Positions 1 through 4,745 of a stretch of 34,351 bases of DNA are shown piece by piece. The stretch covers positions 1-34,351 of the IMG/VR virus record IMGVR_UViG_3300035698_015014, one strand, 5' to 3'. The notes below the pieces were generated by a model. The model made no database searches, was not told the DNA's origin, and saw only the letters and a program-made list of their open reading frames with translations. Numbering within the stretch: position 1 is the stretch's first letter; the number at the start of each line of letters is the position of its first letter. The position numbers and the translations under genes were made by a program. Origin of the DNA: a virus.

Positions 1-2
1 AC

Positions 3-71
3 GGATTTAAAACTGATCAACCAGACTGGAATATAATTATAGACTTCCTTGTACCCACCAGTCCATTCTGA
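3..71 (+). CDS. C-terminal tail of an upstream gene (partial)
   Basis: The third forward frame is open from the left edge to a TGA at 69-71 and encodes 22 residues ending in DFLVPTSPF. The peptide mixes hydrophobic and charged residues and looks like a normal protein C-terminus, and no other gene covers this stretch. In N4 the two genes of the middle RNA polymerase (RNAPII) lie upstream of the MoxR-like ATPase gene, so this could be the end of such a gene. That is inference from gene order only. The fragment is too short to recognise a family. Confidence 0.35.
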   Translation, partial: GFKTDQPDWNIIIDFLVPTSPF

Positions 72-82
72 ACGCAATCAGT

Positions 83-97
83 AACCGACAAACTTAA
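83..97 (+). repeat. 15-nt leader repeat, copy 1
   Basis: The 15-mer AACCGACAAACTTAA occurs here and again exactly at 3341-3355. Both copies lie in noncoding leaders ahead of a gene block. This copy sits just before the hairpin at 101-115 and the gene at 148. A shared 15-mer at two leaders suggests a promoter or processing element, perhaps for the phage's middle RNA polymerase. No start site is demonstrated. Confidence 0.6.
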
Positions 98-100
98 ATG

Positions 101-115
101 GGAGCCTTTGGCTCC
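101..115 (+). promoter_or_regulatory. 6-bp stem, 3-nt loop hairpin GGAGCC-TTT-GGCTCC
   Basis: This is a perfect hairpin with a three-base loop in the leader of the gene at 148. It is not followed by a T-run, so it is a poor intrinsic terminator. N4 virion RNA polymerase promoters are short GC-rich hairpins with three-base loops and a purine at the loop centre on the template strand. For rightward transcription the template loop here would be AAA, which fits. The same stem recurs at 3265-3279 with loop TTC, and the identical 15 bases occur inside a gene at 10744-10758. Promoter function is inference. Confidence 0.4.
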
Positions 116-147
116 TGATGTAAGTAACCACCCAAGAGGAGAAAAGT

Positions 148-609
148 ATGGCTGTAACATATAATAAATCGCTTAATCGCTTTCGTGCATATAAGAAAAT
201 TAACAATAAGGAATATCAACTCTACTCACCAGATAGACAAACTGCTGACGAAAACCAGGTCTTATTAGATGATAAGGCCCGGCTCTACAAATCACTGAAG
301 GGTCCAAAATTATTTGGTGACAAAGGTAAGCTCAACGGCTTCACCTTGGAAGTTGATAAGCGGAATAGCCGAAAGAATACTATCCGGATGCATGTGCAAT
401 TAAAGAAAGGGGGTGGCTTTGTGCGGCAAAGTATTACCTATAAGCATAACTTTGAAGCGTTCTGGGAACTCGTAAAGAAAGCTTTTCTCGCTATCCACAA
501 TATCGTATTTGCGGATATCCATGATCAACTCGATGCACTGAAAGCAGCTAAGCGAATGTACATGGTTGAGCTTGGCGAATTGGAGATATTGCACAATGTC
601 CGGCCCTAA
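148..609 (+). CDS. Small basic phage protein of unknown function
   Basis: This gene encodes 153 residues. The ATG is preceded by a strong ribosome site (AAGAGGAGAAAAGT). The protein is rich in lysine, arginine and asparagine. Its N-terminal third (YNKSLNRFRAYKKINNKEYQ) has the alternating aromatic and basic pattern of small three-stranded nucleic-acid-binding domains such as AP2-like modules; this is only a resemblance. The C-terminal half is predicted helical (LDALKAAKRMYMVELGELEIL). There is no signal peptide or membrane segment. It is the first complete gene of the small-gene region, directly after the leader hairpin. A DNA-binding or host-takeover role is possible but unproven. Confidence 0.8.
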   Translation: MAVTYNKSLNRFRAYKKINNKEYQLYSPDRQTADENQVLLDDKARLYKSLKGPKLFGDKGKLNGFTLEVDKRNSRKNTIRMHVQLKKGGGFVRQSITYKHNFEAFWELVKKAFLAIHNIVFADIHDQLDALKAAKRMYMVELGELEILHNVRP

Positions 610-757
610 AGATAAACGTGAATATCAAAGTCCTATGGAACTGGCCTGTTTGGCCAGAATGACCCGTATTAATGAGCTATGGATCATTCGTCACTCTGTC
701 CAGTATACTCAGGATTCATTTTATCCGAGGGTTAGGCAATGCATATCAAGTACTTAG
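596..757 (+). CDS. Short hypothetical protein (53 aa)
   Basis: The frame is open further upstream, but only from a TTG at 566. The ATG at 596 has GGAG at 583-586 at normal spacing, so I take it as the start. The gene overlaps the end of the gene at 148 by 14 bases and overlaps the start of the M23-peptidase gene at 739, as in a translationally coupled series. The product (MSGPKDKREYQSPMELACLA...) is mostly polar and helical, with one possible helix around MTRINELWIIRHSVQ. No family is recognised. Confidence 0.6.
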   Translation: MSGPKDKREYQSPMELACLARMTRINELWIIRHSVQYTQDSFYPRVRQCISST

Positions 758-1161
758 TAGCGAAAGACGCATACATGCGTGTTAGCGATAGCTGGGGGCA
801 AGGTCACTTTCATGCTTCCCGTGGAACCAGACGCCATAAAGGTGTGGACTATGAGGTACCGCTTGGCTCAGCCATCATTGCACCAGTGGCCGGTACCATC
901 ACCAAACTTGGGTACGCCTATAACGATGACTTGTCCTTTCGCTATGTGGAAATCACTGAAGAGAATGACTTACGGGTCAGAATCTTCTATGTTCAACCTG
1001 CGGTTGTTGTATTAGATAGTGTTATTGCTGGCGATATAATCGGGCATTCACAAGATCTGGAGGCCAGGTATAAAGAAATACTGCAACATGTGCATCTAGA
1101 AATTCTCAAACCTGATGGGGATGAGATAGACCCTGATGAGTATGAACAATTTATTAACTAA
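739..1161 (+). CDS. M23-type (LytM-like) zinc endopeptidase
   Basis: This 140-residue protein has the two hallmark M23 motifs: H33-K-G-V-D37 (HxGxD) and H117-V-H119 (HxH, in HVHLEI). Between them it has the usual strand pattern, with IIAPVAGTI and a V-x-AGDIIG turn. M23 enzymes cut peptide cross-bridges in bacterial cell walls using a zinc held by the H, D and H residues. The protein is essentially the bare catalytic domain. No signal peptide is seen, so export would need a holin or virion delivery. Where M23 enzymes usually have a YxH segment, this one has FYVQP, so one active-site histidine may be absent. GAGG about 9 bases upstream serves as ribosome site. It lies among early or middle genes, not with the late virion genes. 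The family call is firm; the role (lysis, entry or host-wall modification) is open. Confidence 0.85.
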   Translation: MHIKYLVAKDAYMRVSDSWGQGHFHASRGTRRHKGVDYEVPLGSAIIAPVAGTITKLGYAYNDDLSFRYVEITEENDLRVRIFYVQPAVVVLDSVIAGDIIGHSQDLEARYKEILQHVHLEILKPDGDEIDPDEYEQFIN

Positions 1162-1163
1162 CC

Positions 1164-1189
1164 AAAGGGAGCACTTAGCTCCCTTTTTT
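1164..1189 (+). terminator. Intrinsic terminator after the M23 gene
   Basis: A perfect 9-bp stem (AAAGGGAGC / GCTCCCTTT, loop ACTTA) starts three bases after the stop codon of the M23 gene and runs into six T residues. This is a textbook Rho-independent terminator for rightward transcription. It ends the first small operon; the next gene starts at 1204 with its own ribosome site. Confidence 0.85.
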
Positions 1190-1203
1190 AATGGGAGAAC
1201 AAA

Positions 1204-1491
1204 ATGTCAGATGATAATAAAGAAGGTATTATGGAAGGTGAAATTATGATCACCCCTATTGATGCTGCTTGGCTCTACAATACTTTACGTGCGGGCATGC
1301 AGTGTTCAACTTGTGAACGTGAAGCTGAAATCTCACATGAAGACAATCTATCCATGAGTGCATGGATGGAACTGGCTAACGATATATGTGAATCAGCTGT
1401 AGCTGTCGGTTATCTTGTAATGGATAACAAAGGCAATGCTGTGGCACCGGATGGCTATACTCCTGATGCTGGCAATGGGGCAATACACTAA
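1204..1491 (+). CDS. Acidic hypothetical protein (95 aa)
   Basis: The ATG follows GGGAGAACAAA, a good ribosome site just after the terminator at 1164-1189. The protein is acidic. It has a short helical segment (ITPIDAAWLYNTLRAG), a CSTC pair at residues 35-38 with a third cysteine at residue 60, and a loop-rich Gly/Asp C-terminus. Two close cysteines alone do not make a zinc site. The stop TAA overlaps the next ATG by one base, which implies coupled translation with the 88-residue gene. I do not recognise a family. Confidence 0.7.
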   Translation: MSDDNKEGIMEGEIMITPIDAAWLYNTLRAGMQCSTCEREAEISHEDNLSMSAWMELANDICESAVAVGYLVMDNKGNAVAPDGYTPDAGNGAIH

Positions 1492-1757
1492 TGATTAAGC
1501 CAACAAAGTTATTTGTCGTATTCAGTACAGCTAAAGGTATTCAACAAACACGGGTCTTTGGGTATAACAATATTGGTTATGCCAAGATCGGATCTAATTA
1601 TGTACCTATTCGTAAGGTAGGCAAAGAAAAGCTAATTGGTTTTAGTGGTTCACTCAAATGGATTGAATTCTACCGAGTAGAGCAGAAAGAAGATAAGCCA
1701 CATATGCCTCGTTTTGCAAACAATGAGTTACAAATCGCAGATAGCAATCTCGTTTAG
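1491..1757 (+). CDS. Hypothetical protein (88 aa), coupled to the previous gene
   Basis: It starts at the ATG in TAATG, overlapping the previous stop by one base. The 88 residues are basic and rich in beta-strand-forming residues (KLFVVFSTAKGIQQTRVFG, then IGSNYVPIRKVGKEKLIGF), which suggests a small beta-barrel or sheet fold. No membrane segment, signal peptide or known motif is seen. Its stop is followed two bases later by the hairpin at 1759-1775, so it ends this two-gene unit. Confidence 0.7.
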   Translation: MIKPTKLFVVFSTAKGIQQTRVFGYNNIGYAKIGSNYVPIRKVGKEKLIGFSGSLKWIEFYRVEQKEDKPHMPRFANNELQIADSNLV

Positions 1758-1758
1758 G

Positions 1759-1775
1759 GCACCACTTCGTGGTGT
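1759..1775 (+). promoter_or_regulatory. Hairpin CACCAC-TTC-GTGGTG downstream of a gene
   Basis: A 6-bp perfect stem with a G-T pair added outside and a three-base TTC loop begins directly after the stop at 1757. The following sequence (GTGTTCCTTGTTTTA) is T-rich but has no clean T-run, so it would be a weak terminator. Its loop size and TTC loop match the hairpin at 3265-3279, so it is also a candidate virion-polymerase recognition hairpin. Confidence 0.4.
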
Positions 1776-1841
1776 GTGTTCCTTGTTTTATGATCCTATT
1801 AATCTCAATTGGATAATCTTATCATGGGCTAAATAATGGCT

Positions 1842-1887
1842 GTCCACCTCCTACCTCAATGTAGGTGCTTAGTGGACCTTATTTTTT
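1842..1887 (+). terminator. Two-tier hairpin with T6 tail
   Basis: An outer GTCCAC/GTGGAC stem (1842-1847 with 1872-1877) encloses an inner CCTAC/GTAGG stem (1850-1854 with 1861-1865). Six T residues follow at 1882-1887. The structure lies between the genes at 1491 and 1909 in an otherwise noncoding 150 bases. It is best read as a rightward intrinsic terminator with an interrupted stem. Confidence 0.65.
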
Positions 1888-1908
1888 AACCACAAATTCG
1901 GAGACTTG

Positions 1909-2091
1909 ATGCAGATGAATAACTTTATTAGTGGGGGAATAATCTCAGTACTAATGTGTATAACTGGGTTCCTCGGTTTTGTTACTGGTACCCAGCATGG
2001 CGCTATTCAAGTTACTACCGGTAAAATAGTATGTACTGAGACTGCCAAACATCAACGTGTACCTTGGATATGTAAGGAGCATAAAATATGA
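1909..2091 (+). CDS. Small single-pass membrane protein
   Basis: The frame opens at a TTG one codon earlier, but the ATG at 1909 sits five bases after GGAG and is the better start. The 60-residue product has a short polar N-terminus, then one hydrophobic segment (about residues 6-25, GGIISVLMCITGFLGFVTG), then a polar C-terminal half with two cysteines. It could be an N-anchored membrane protein or carry an uncleaved signal. Small phage membrane proteins of this form include inhibitors and superinfection-exclusion factors, but nothing here identifies the role. Confidence 0.6.
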   Translation: MQMNNFISGGIISVLMCITGFLGFVTGTQHGAIQVTTGKIVCTETAKHQRVPWICKEHKI

Positions 2092-2132
2092 ATGGTTCAT
2101 GTCCAGCGTGTGGTCGTATGTGCGGGATTTAG
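2088..2132 (+). CDS. Possible 14-codon ORF with Cys cluster
   Basis: The ATG at 2088 lies seven bases after a strong ribosome site (AAGGAGC, 2074-2080) and opens a 14-codon frame, MNGSCPACGRMCGI, ending at TAG. The CPxC..xxC pattern looks like the start of a zinc knuckle. It may be a leader peptide that couples translation to the gene at 2099, or the head of a longer protein read by frameshifting. A third frame (ATG at 2092, 38 codons to 2208) competes for the same ribosome site. I cannot tell from the sequence which is used. Confidence 0.25.
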   Translation: MNGSCPACGRMCGI

Positions 2133-2299
2133 ACAGGGCGGGATTTTATGCAAAAACACAAAATCTTACCAAACCAGAAATGCACAAGAAATTAATGAAG
2201 CTATTTGAACTTGTAGAGTTTGCTGATCATGAAATTGGTGGTGACTACAATTGGGAGTTATCAAAGCGGGATATTGGCCTGCCTAGTGAAGCCAATTAA
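2099..2299 (+). CDS. Hypothetical protein (66 aa)
   Basis: This frame continues to a TAA at 2297-2299. The ATG at 2099 is the first good start codon. Starting at the upstream GTG (2057) would force a long overlap with the membrane-protein gene. The product is helical and charged (TKPEMHKKLMKLFELVEFAD, then YNWELSKRDIG), with the composition of a real soluble protein. It has no close ribosome site of its own, so translation probably depends on the small frame at 2088 that starts just upstream. Family unknown. Confidence 0.5.
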   Translation: MSSVWSYVRDLDRAGFYAKTQNLTKPEMHKKLMKLFELVEFADHEIGGDYNWELSKRDIGLPSEAN

Positions 2300-2346
2300 T
2301 ACTTGAACACAGAGCGCGCAGCGTATTTTGCTGTGACTTGTTATAA
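2297..2346 (+). repeat. Imperfect 50-nt direct repeat, copy 1
   Basis: TAATACTTGAACACA, a three-base spacer, CGCGCAGCGT, five variable bases and GCTGTGACTTGTTATAA recur in the same order at 2581-2632. The left block begins inside the stop codon of the preceding gene. A short CAGC...GCTG stem can form in both copies. The copies stand immediately before ribosome sites of two small genes, so they may be promoters or translational leaders, or marks of gene-cassette insertion. Confidence 0.8.
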
Positions 2347-2365
2347 CTGAAAAGGACACTGAATT

Positions 2366-2575
2366 ATGAGCGAGATAGAGCAACTTAAAAAACGCATTGA
2401 AGATTCTGGCATGGATGGCATAGAGACTGCACGTGTGCGCGATGACTACGAACCCGTAGGCGATTTAATGATTCGACAGCTTATTGATACGGGGGACTAC
2501 GTGACGCGCCAAGCGCCAACGCACAGCTTTGATGCGAAGTGGCGAATCTTCTCGTCAGGCTACGCACCGTACTAG
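2366..2575 (+). CDS. Hypothetical protein (69 aa) between direct repeats
   Basis: The ATG follows AAGGACACTGAATT. The protein has a charged N-terminal helix (MSEIEQLKKRIEDSGMDG) and a C-terminal half with aromatic residues (WRIFSSGYAPY). Its codons are visibly richer in G and C than neighbouring genes (GCG, CGC, ACG and CGT recur). The gene is enclosed by two imperfect 50-52 nt direct repeats, so it looks like a recently acquired or exchangeable cassette. I recognise no family; the N-terminus could be a short coiled coil. Confidence 0.65.
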   Translation: MSEIEQLKKRIEDSGMDGIETARVRDDYEPVGDLMIRQLIDTGDYVTRQAPTHSFDAKWRIFSSGYAPY

Positions 2576-2580
2576 AGTTA

Positions 2581-2632
2581 TAATACTTGAACACATAATC
2601 GCGCAGCGTCTATTGCTGTGACTTGTTATAAA
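2581..2632 (+). repeat. Imperfect 52-nt direct repeat, copy 2
   Basis: This is the second copy of the repeat at 2297-2346. The three constant blocks (15, 10 and 17 bases) are identical; the first spacer is four bases rather than three and the variable five bases differ. It precedes the GGGAGG ribosome site of the zinc-ribbon gene at 2648. Preserved flanks with diverged spacers suggest selection on the blocks, such as a protein or polymerase site. Confidence 0.8.
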
Positions 2633-2647
2633 TCGGGAGGTAGATAG

Positions 2648-2797
2648 ATGCACGTTACTTATTTTTATTGTCCAAGCTGCGGATTTGAAGACTGGGATAT
2701 ATATGTAGCCTATGTCAGGCAGATGGCAAACGCAGAACTTTGCGAATGCCCTGAATGCAAAAAGGAGTCATCCCAGTTTCATACTGAGGATTTATAA
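2648..2797 (+). CDS. 49-residue zinc-ribbon protein
   Basis: The ATG at 2648 follows GGGAGG with good spacing. The product has two cysteine pairs, CPSC at residues 8-11 and CPEC at residues 34-37 (with C32 beside them), about 22 residues apart, which is the layout of a zinc ribbon. Such small ribbons in phages often bind nucleic acid or host RNA polymerase, but no specific family is recognised. The stop TAA at 2795-2797 overlaps a second zinc-ribbon frame in another phase. It is preceded by repeat copy 2. Confidence 0.7.
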   Translation: MHVTYFYCPSCGFEDWDIYVAYVRQMANAELCECPECKKESSQFHTEDL

Positions 2798-2919
2798 TTC
2801 TAGAAAATTGGAGAAGACATAGATGTAACTTAGGTAGTCATGCTGGATTCATTGCAGACGGTAAATTTATATGTAAGACATGTGGCTATACTTCCGAATT
2901 ACCAAAGAGAGATAAATAA
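2797..2919 (+). CDS. 40-residue zinc-ribbon ORF without a standard start codon
   Basis: The frame is open from 2788 to the TAA at 2917-2919 and encodes a clear ribbon-like sequence: HRCNLGSHAGFIADGKFICK followed by TCGYTSELP. No ATG, GTG or TTG exists in it. The only start-like codons are ATA at 2794 and ATT at 2797, the latter overlapping the previous stop (TAATT). Its own stop overlaps the next ATG (TAATG). The arrangement implies coupled translation from a rare start codon, or a -1 frameshift joining it to the upstream ribbon. A sequencing error or a decayed gene are alternatives. The start coordinate is provisional. Confidence 0.5.
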   Translation: MLENWRRHRCNLGSHAGFIADGKFICKTCGYTSELPKRDK

Positions 2920-3167
2920 TGCGATATGTAAGTAGATCATCATTTGAAGAAAATTTGCATGCAAAATTTACAATTGAAGAACGTATTAAGGGCTTTTGTA
3001 TTTATTATATAGTGCCATTAGAACTAGGGGAGGAAATGCGAATGCTAAAAGAACCCCGTTCCCGTTTTGATACTCGTTATTATAAGGGTATCAGTACAGC
3101 CATTAATCTATTACGCCAGTCAGGTGTGACTAAAATTAACATACAACTAATGAGTAAACAATTATGA
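2919..3167 (+). CDS. Hypothetical protein (82 aa)
   Basis: It starts at the ATG in TAATG, overlapping the zinc-ribbon frame's stop. The 82 residues are basic, with an amphipathic pattern (FTIEERIKGFCIYYIVPLEL, then ISTAINLLRQSGVTKINIQL). The second half resembles a helix followed by a strand. No motif identifies a family. It is followed with an ATGA overlap by the 32-residue gene at 3164, so it belongs to the same coupled series. Confidence 0.65.
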   Translation: MRYVSRSSFEENLHAKFTIEERIKGFCIYYIVPLELGEEMRMLKEPRSRFDTRYYKGISTAINLLRQSGVTKINIQLMSKQL

Positions 3168-3262
3168 AAGACGACTATACAATAGAAGTAGATACTTGTG
3201 ATAGTCAAGGGCAAGTCTGGTTTATTGATTTAGATAATGATGAATCCTTTTTTCAAAAATAA
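3164..3262 (+). CDS. 32-residue acidic peptide
   Basis: The start ATG overlaps the stop of the preceding gene (ATGA). The product is very acidic (MKDDYTIEVDTCDSQGQVWF, then IDLDNDESFFQK), beta-like, and ends one base before the terminator hairpin at 3264. Short acidic proteins are common host-inhibitor forms in phages, but nothing here shows a target. Position at the end of a coupled series and the following terminator support that it is a real gene. Confidence 0.55.
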   Translation: MKDDYTIEVDTCDSQGQVWFIDLDNDESFFQK

Positions 3263-3263
3263 G

Positions 3264-3294
3264 AGGAGCCTTCGGCTCCTGTTTTGGTGTTTTT
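3264..3294 (+). terminator. Terminator-like hairpin closing the small-gene region
   Basis: AGGAGCC-TTC-GGCTCCT (7-bp perfect stem, three-base loop) begins just after the TAA at 3260-3262. It is followed by GTTTTGGTGTTTTT. The T-rich tail makes termination likely. The core GGAGCC stem is the same as at 101-115, so it may also be a hairpin promoter element read by the virion polymerase. Confidence 0.6.
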
Positions 3295-3340
3295 AAGGGT
3301 ACGTGGAATTGCCCTTAAACTCTAGGGTCGAAAGTACCCC

Positions 3341-3355
3341 AACCGACAAACTTAA
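3341..3355 (+). repeat. 15-nt leader repeat, copy 2
   Basis: Exact second copy of AACCGACAAACTTAA found at 83-97. Here it is followed within 20-30 bases by an A/T-rich stretch. Bases flanking the 15-mer differ between the two copies, so the conserved unit is short, as expected for a polymerase or protein site. Confidence 0.6.
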
Positions 3356-3419
3356 TCGTGTTGAAATTTAGGTGTATATATAAAACTGGTAAGTACTTAA
3401 TTCGATACCACGTTTCCTC

Positions 3420-3446
3420 AAGCCCTATGGTACTCATGGGAGGCTT
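3420..3446 (+). ncRNA. Strong hairpin in the leader
   Basis: AAGCC pairs with GGCTT at the base and CTATG pairs with CATGG (one G-T pair) above, with a two-base bulge and a five-base loop (GTACT). No T-run follows, so it is not an obvious terminator. It could be an RNA processing or stability element for the operon mRNA. The product type is a guess; only the pairing is seen. Confidence 0.35.
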
Positions 3447-3531
3447 GGCTATTTCCTTTAATTAGGCGGAGCTATATCAGGGGATTCTAAACAAAGCCTA
3501 TGGCACGTACTAATTTTAGGAGAATATTACA

Positions 3532-3636
3532 ATGCTAAAAGAATTAATTATTAAATATTTTAATAAAGGAAAATCCGTTTTTTACCGTAGCTCGGGATTG
3601 GTTACAGTAGGTGTGGCTGCTGAAAGAAATATCTGA
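3532..3636 (+). CDS. 34-residue basic peptide
   Basis: The ATG follows AGGAG at nine bases. The product (MLKELIIKYFNKGKSVFYRS plus 14 residues) has an amphipathic basic N-terminal helix. Its 3' half and stop codon lie inside the two-tier RNA hairpin at 3588-3645, which may limit termination or ribosome passage. It could be a leader peptide for the downstream operon (next gene at 3702). Family unknown; being so short, its reality rests on the ribosome site. Confidence 0.45.
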   Translation: MLKELIIKYFNKGKSVFYRSSGLVTVGVAAERNI

Positions 3637-3645
3637 CCCGAGTTA
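3588..3645 (+). promoter_or_regulatory. Two-tier RNA stem-loop ahead of the MoxR gene
   Basis: TAGCTCGGG (3588-3596) pairs with CCCGAGTTA (3637-3645) over nine pairs including one G-T. Inside, CAGTAG (3605-3610) pairs with CTGCTG (3617-3622) around a six-base loop. No T-run follows. It spans the stop codon of the 34-residue frame and ends 57 bases before the start of the replication operon, so an attenuator, processing site or ribosome-stalling element is plausible. Confidence 0.45.
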
Positions 3646-3701
3646 CGTATCTCCTTATCAGGTATTTCACCACAAACCCTTAACCCAATTTAGGAACTCC
3701 G

Positions 3702-4745
3702 ATGAAAACTGAATTTCCAGTTACACTCTCGCAATCTGCGAAACAAGCAAGTCGAGCTATCAGTCGGCAACGTACTGTGATGCTCCATTCGCATCCAGGT
3801 CTGGGTAAAAGTTCTATCCTCAAACAGTTAGCTAAAAAGCATAATTTGTTTGTGATCGACTGGAGAGGCTCTACAGCTGATCCAACAGATCTATCTGGTA
3901 TGCCAGATACTTCAGGTAAGTATGCAACGTATAAACCGTTTGATACTTTCCCGTTAATGAATACCGCTATCCCAATTAATCCTGAAACAAAGCTACCGTA
4001 TAATGGTTGGTTATTGTTAATGGATGAATTTAATTCCGCTCCTCGTTCAGTAATGGCTGCTGCCTATAAACTGATTTTGGATCGTGAAGTGGGTCAACAT
4101 AAATTGCATCCCCGAGTAGCTATTGCTGCTGCCGGTAACTTTGCAACCAGTGGAGCTATTGTTAATCCGATGGGTACTGCTGCTCAATCACGTATGTCTC
4201 ACTTAGTTATTGAGGCAGACTTAACTGAGTTTGTTGAGCATGGTATCAAATCTGGTTTTGATTCTCGTGTACTCGCTTTCGTTGGTCACAGACGTAAACT
4301 GTTGCACAACTTTACACCGGATGTTGTTCACCTATCTTTCACTTGTCCTCGTACTTGGGAAATGGTTAGTGACTATGTTAAAGGTGAAGAAAATGTTCGC
4401 CAATGGTTACCTCTACTTGCCGGTACTATCGGTGATGGGGCTGCTGCTGAATTTGTTACGTTCACAGAACTATCCATTGACTTGCCGAAGTTCGATGAGA
4501 TCGTAATGGCACCAGAAACAACTATGGTTCCTGATGAAGCAGGGCACTTGTACGCAATGGTCGGTACCATCTCTGATGCACTGACTCCTGCTAATGTTGA
4601 TGAAGCTATGAAATACGTTAATCGTATGTCAAAGGAATATCAATATTTGATTGTCCGTGGTGCTTCAGCAAGAGATCCTAATTTGCAATACAAACCTTCA
4701 ATCGATAAATGGATAGAAGAAAATGCAGAATTCCTCTTTGGCTAA
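3702..4745 (+). CDS. MoxR-like AAA+ ATPase (N4 gp24-like)
   Basis: This 347-residue protein has a Walker A motif HPGLGKSS (residues 31-38), a Walker B strand WLLLMDEFNSA (D108, E109), a sensor-1-like AAAGNFA (about 141-147) and a conserved arginine region (QSRMSH, about 161-166). This layout is that of MoxR-type AAA+ proteins, which use ATP to remodel partner proteins and are usually encoded beside a VWA-domain protein. The next gene is exactly such a partner, overlapping by 23 bases. The ATG follows TAGGAACTCCG. It opens the middle operon, as its relative does in N4-like phages. Family and pairing are firm; the substrate in phage infection is unknown. Confidence 0.88.
   Translation: MKTEFPVTLSQSAKQASRAISRQRTVMLHSHPGLGKSSILKQLAKKHNLFVIDWRGSTADPTDLSGMPDTSGKYATYKPFDTFPLMNTAIPINPETKLPYNGWLLLMDEFNSAPRSVMAAAYKLILDREVGQHKLHPRVAIAAAGNFATSGAIVNPMGTAAQSRMSHLVIEADLTEFVEHGIKSGFDSRVLAFVGHRRKLLHNFTPDVVHLSFTCPRTWEMVSDYVKGEENVRQWLPLLAGTIGDGAAAEFVTFTELSIDLPKFDEIVMAPETTMVPDEAGHLYAMVGTISDALTPANVDEAMKYVNRMSKEYQYLIVRGASARDPNLQYKPSIDKWIEENAEFLFG

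Larger units (their letters stand above)
3281..3531 (+). other. Noncoding structured leader before the replication block
   Basis: No convincing coding frame is seen in this stretch. It holds paired GGGTAC (3298-3303) and GTACCC (3334-3339) segments enclosing a further AAGGG...CCCTT pairing, the 15-nt repeat at 3341-3355, an A/T-rich run near 3372-3384 (GTGTATATATAAAA), and the strong hairpin at 3420-3446. The position ahead of the replication operon suggests promoter and RNA-structure functions for middle transcription. Confidence 0.5.

Noticed and set aside
3298-3356. tRNA-like segment (GGGTCGAAAGTACCCC)
   Set aside because: It resembles a T-arm, but no acceptor stem, D-arm or anticodon arm of proper size can be drawn around it.
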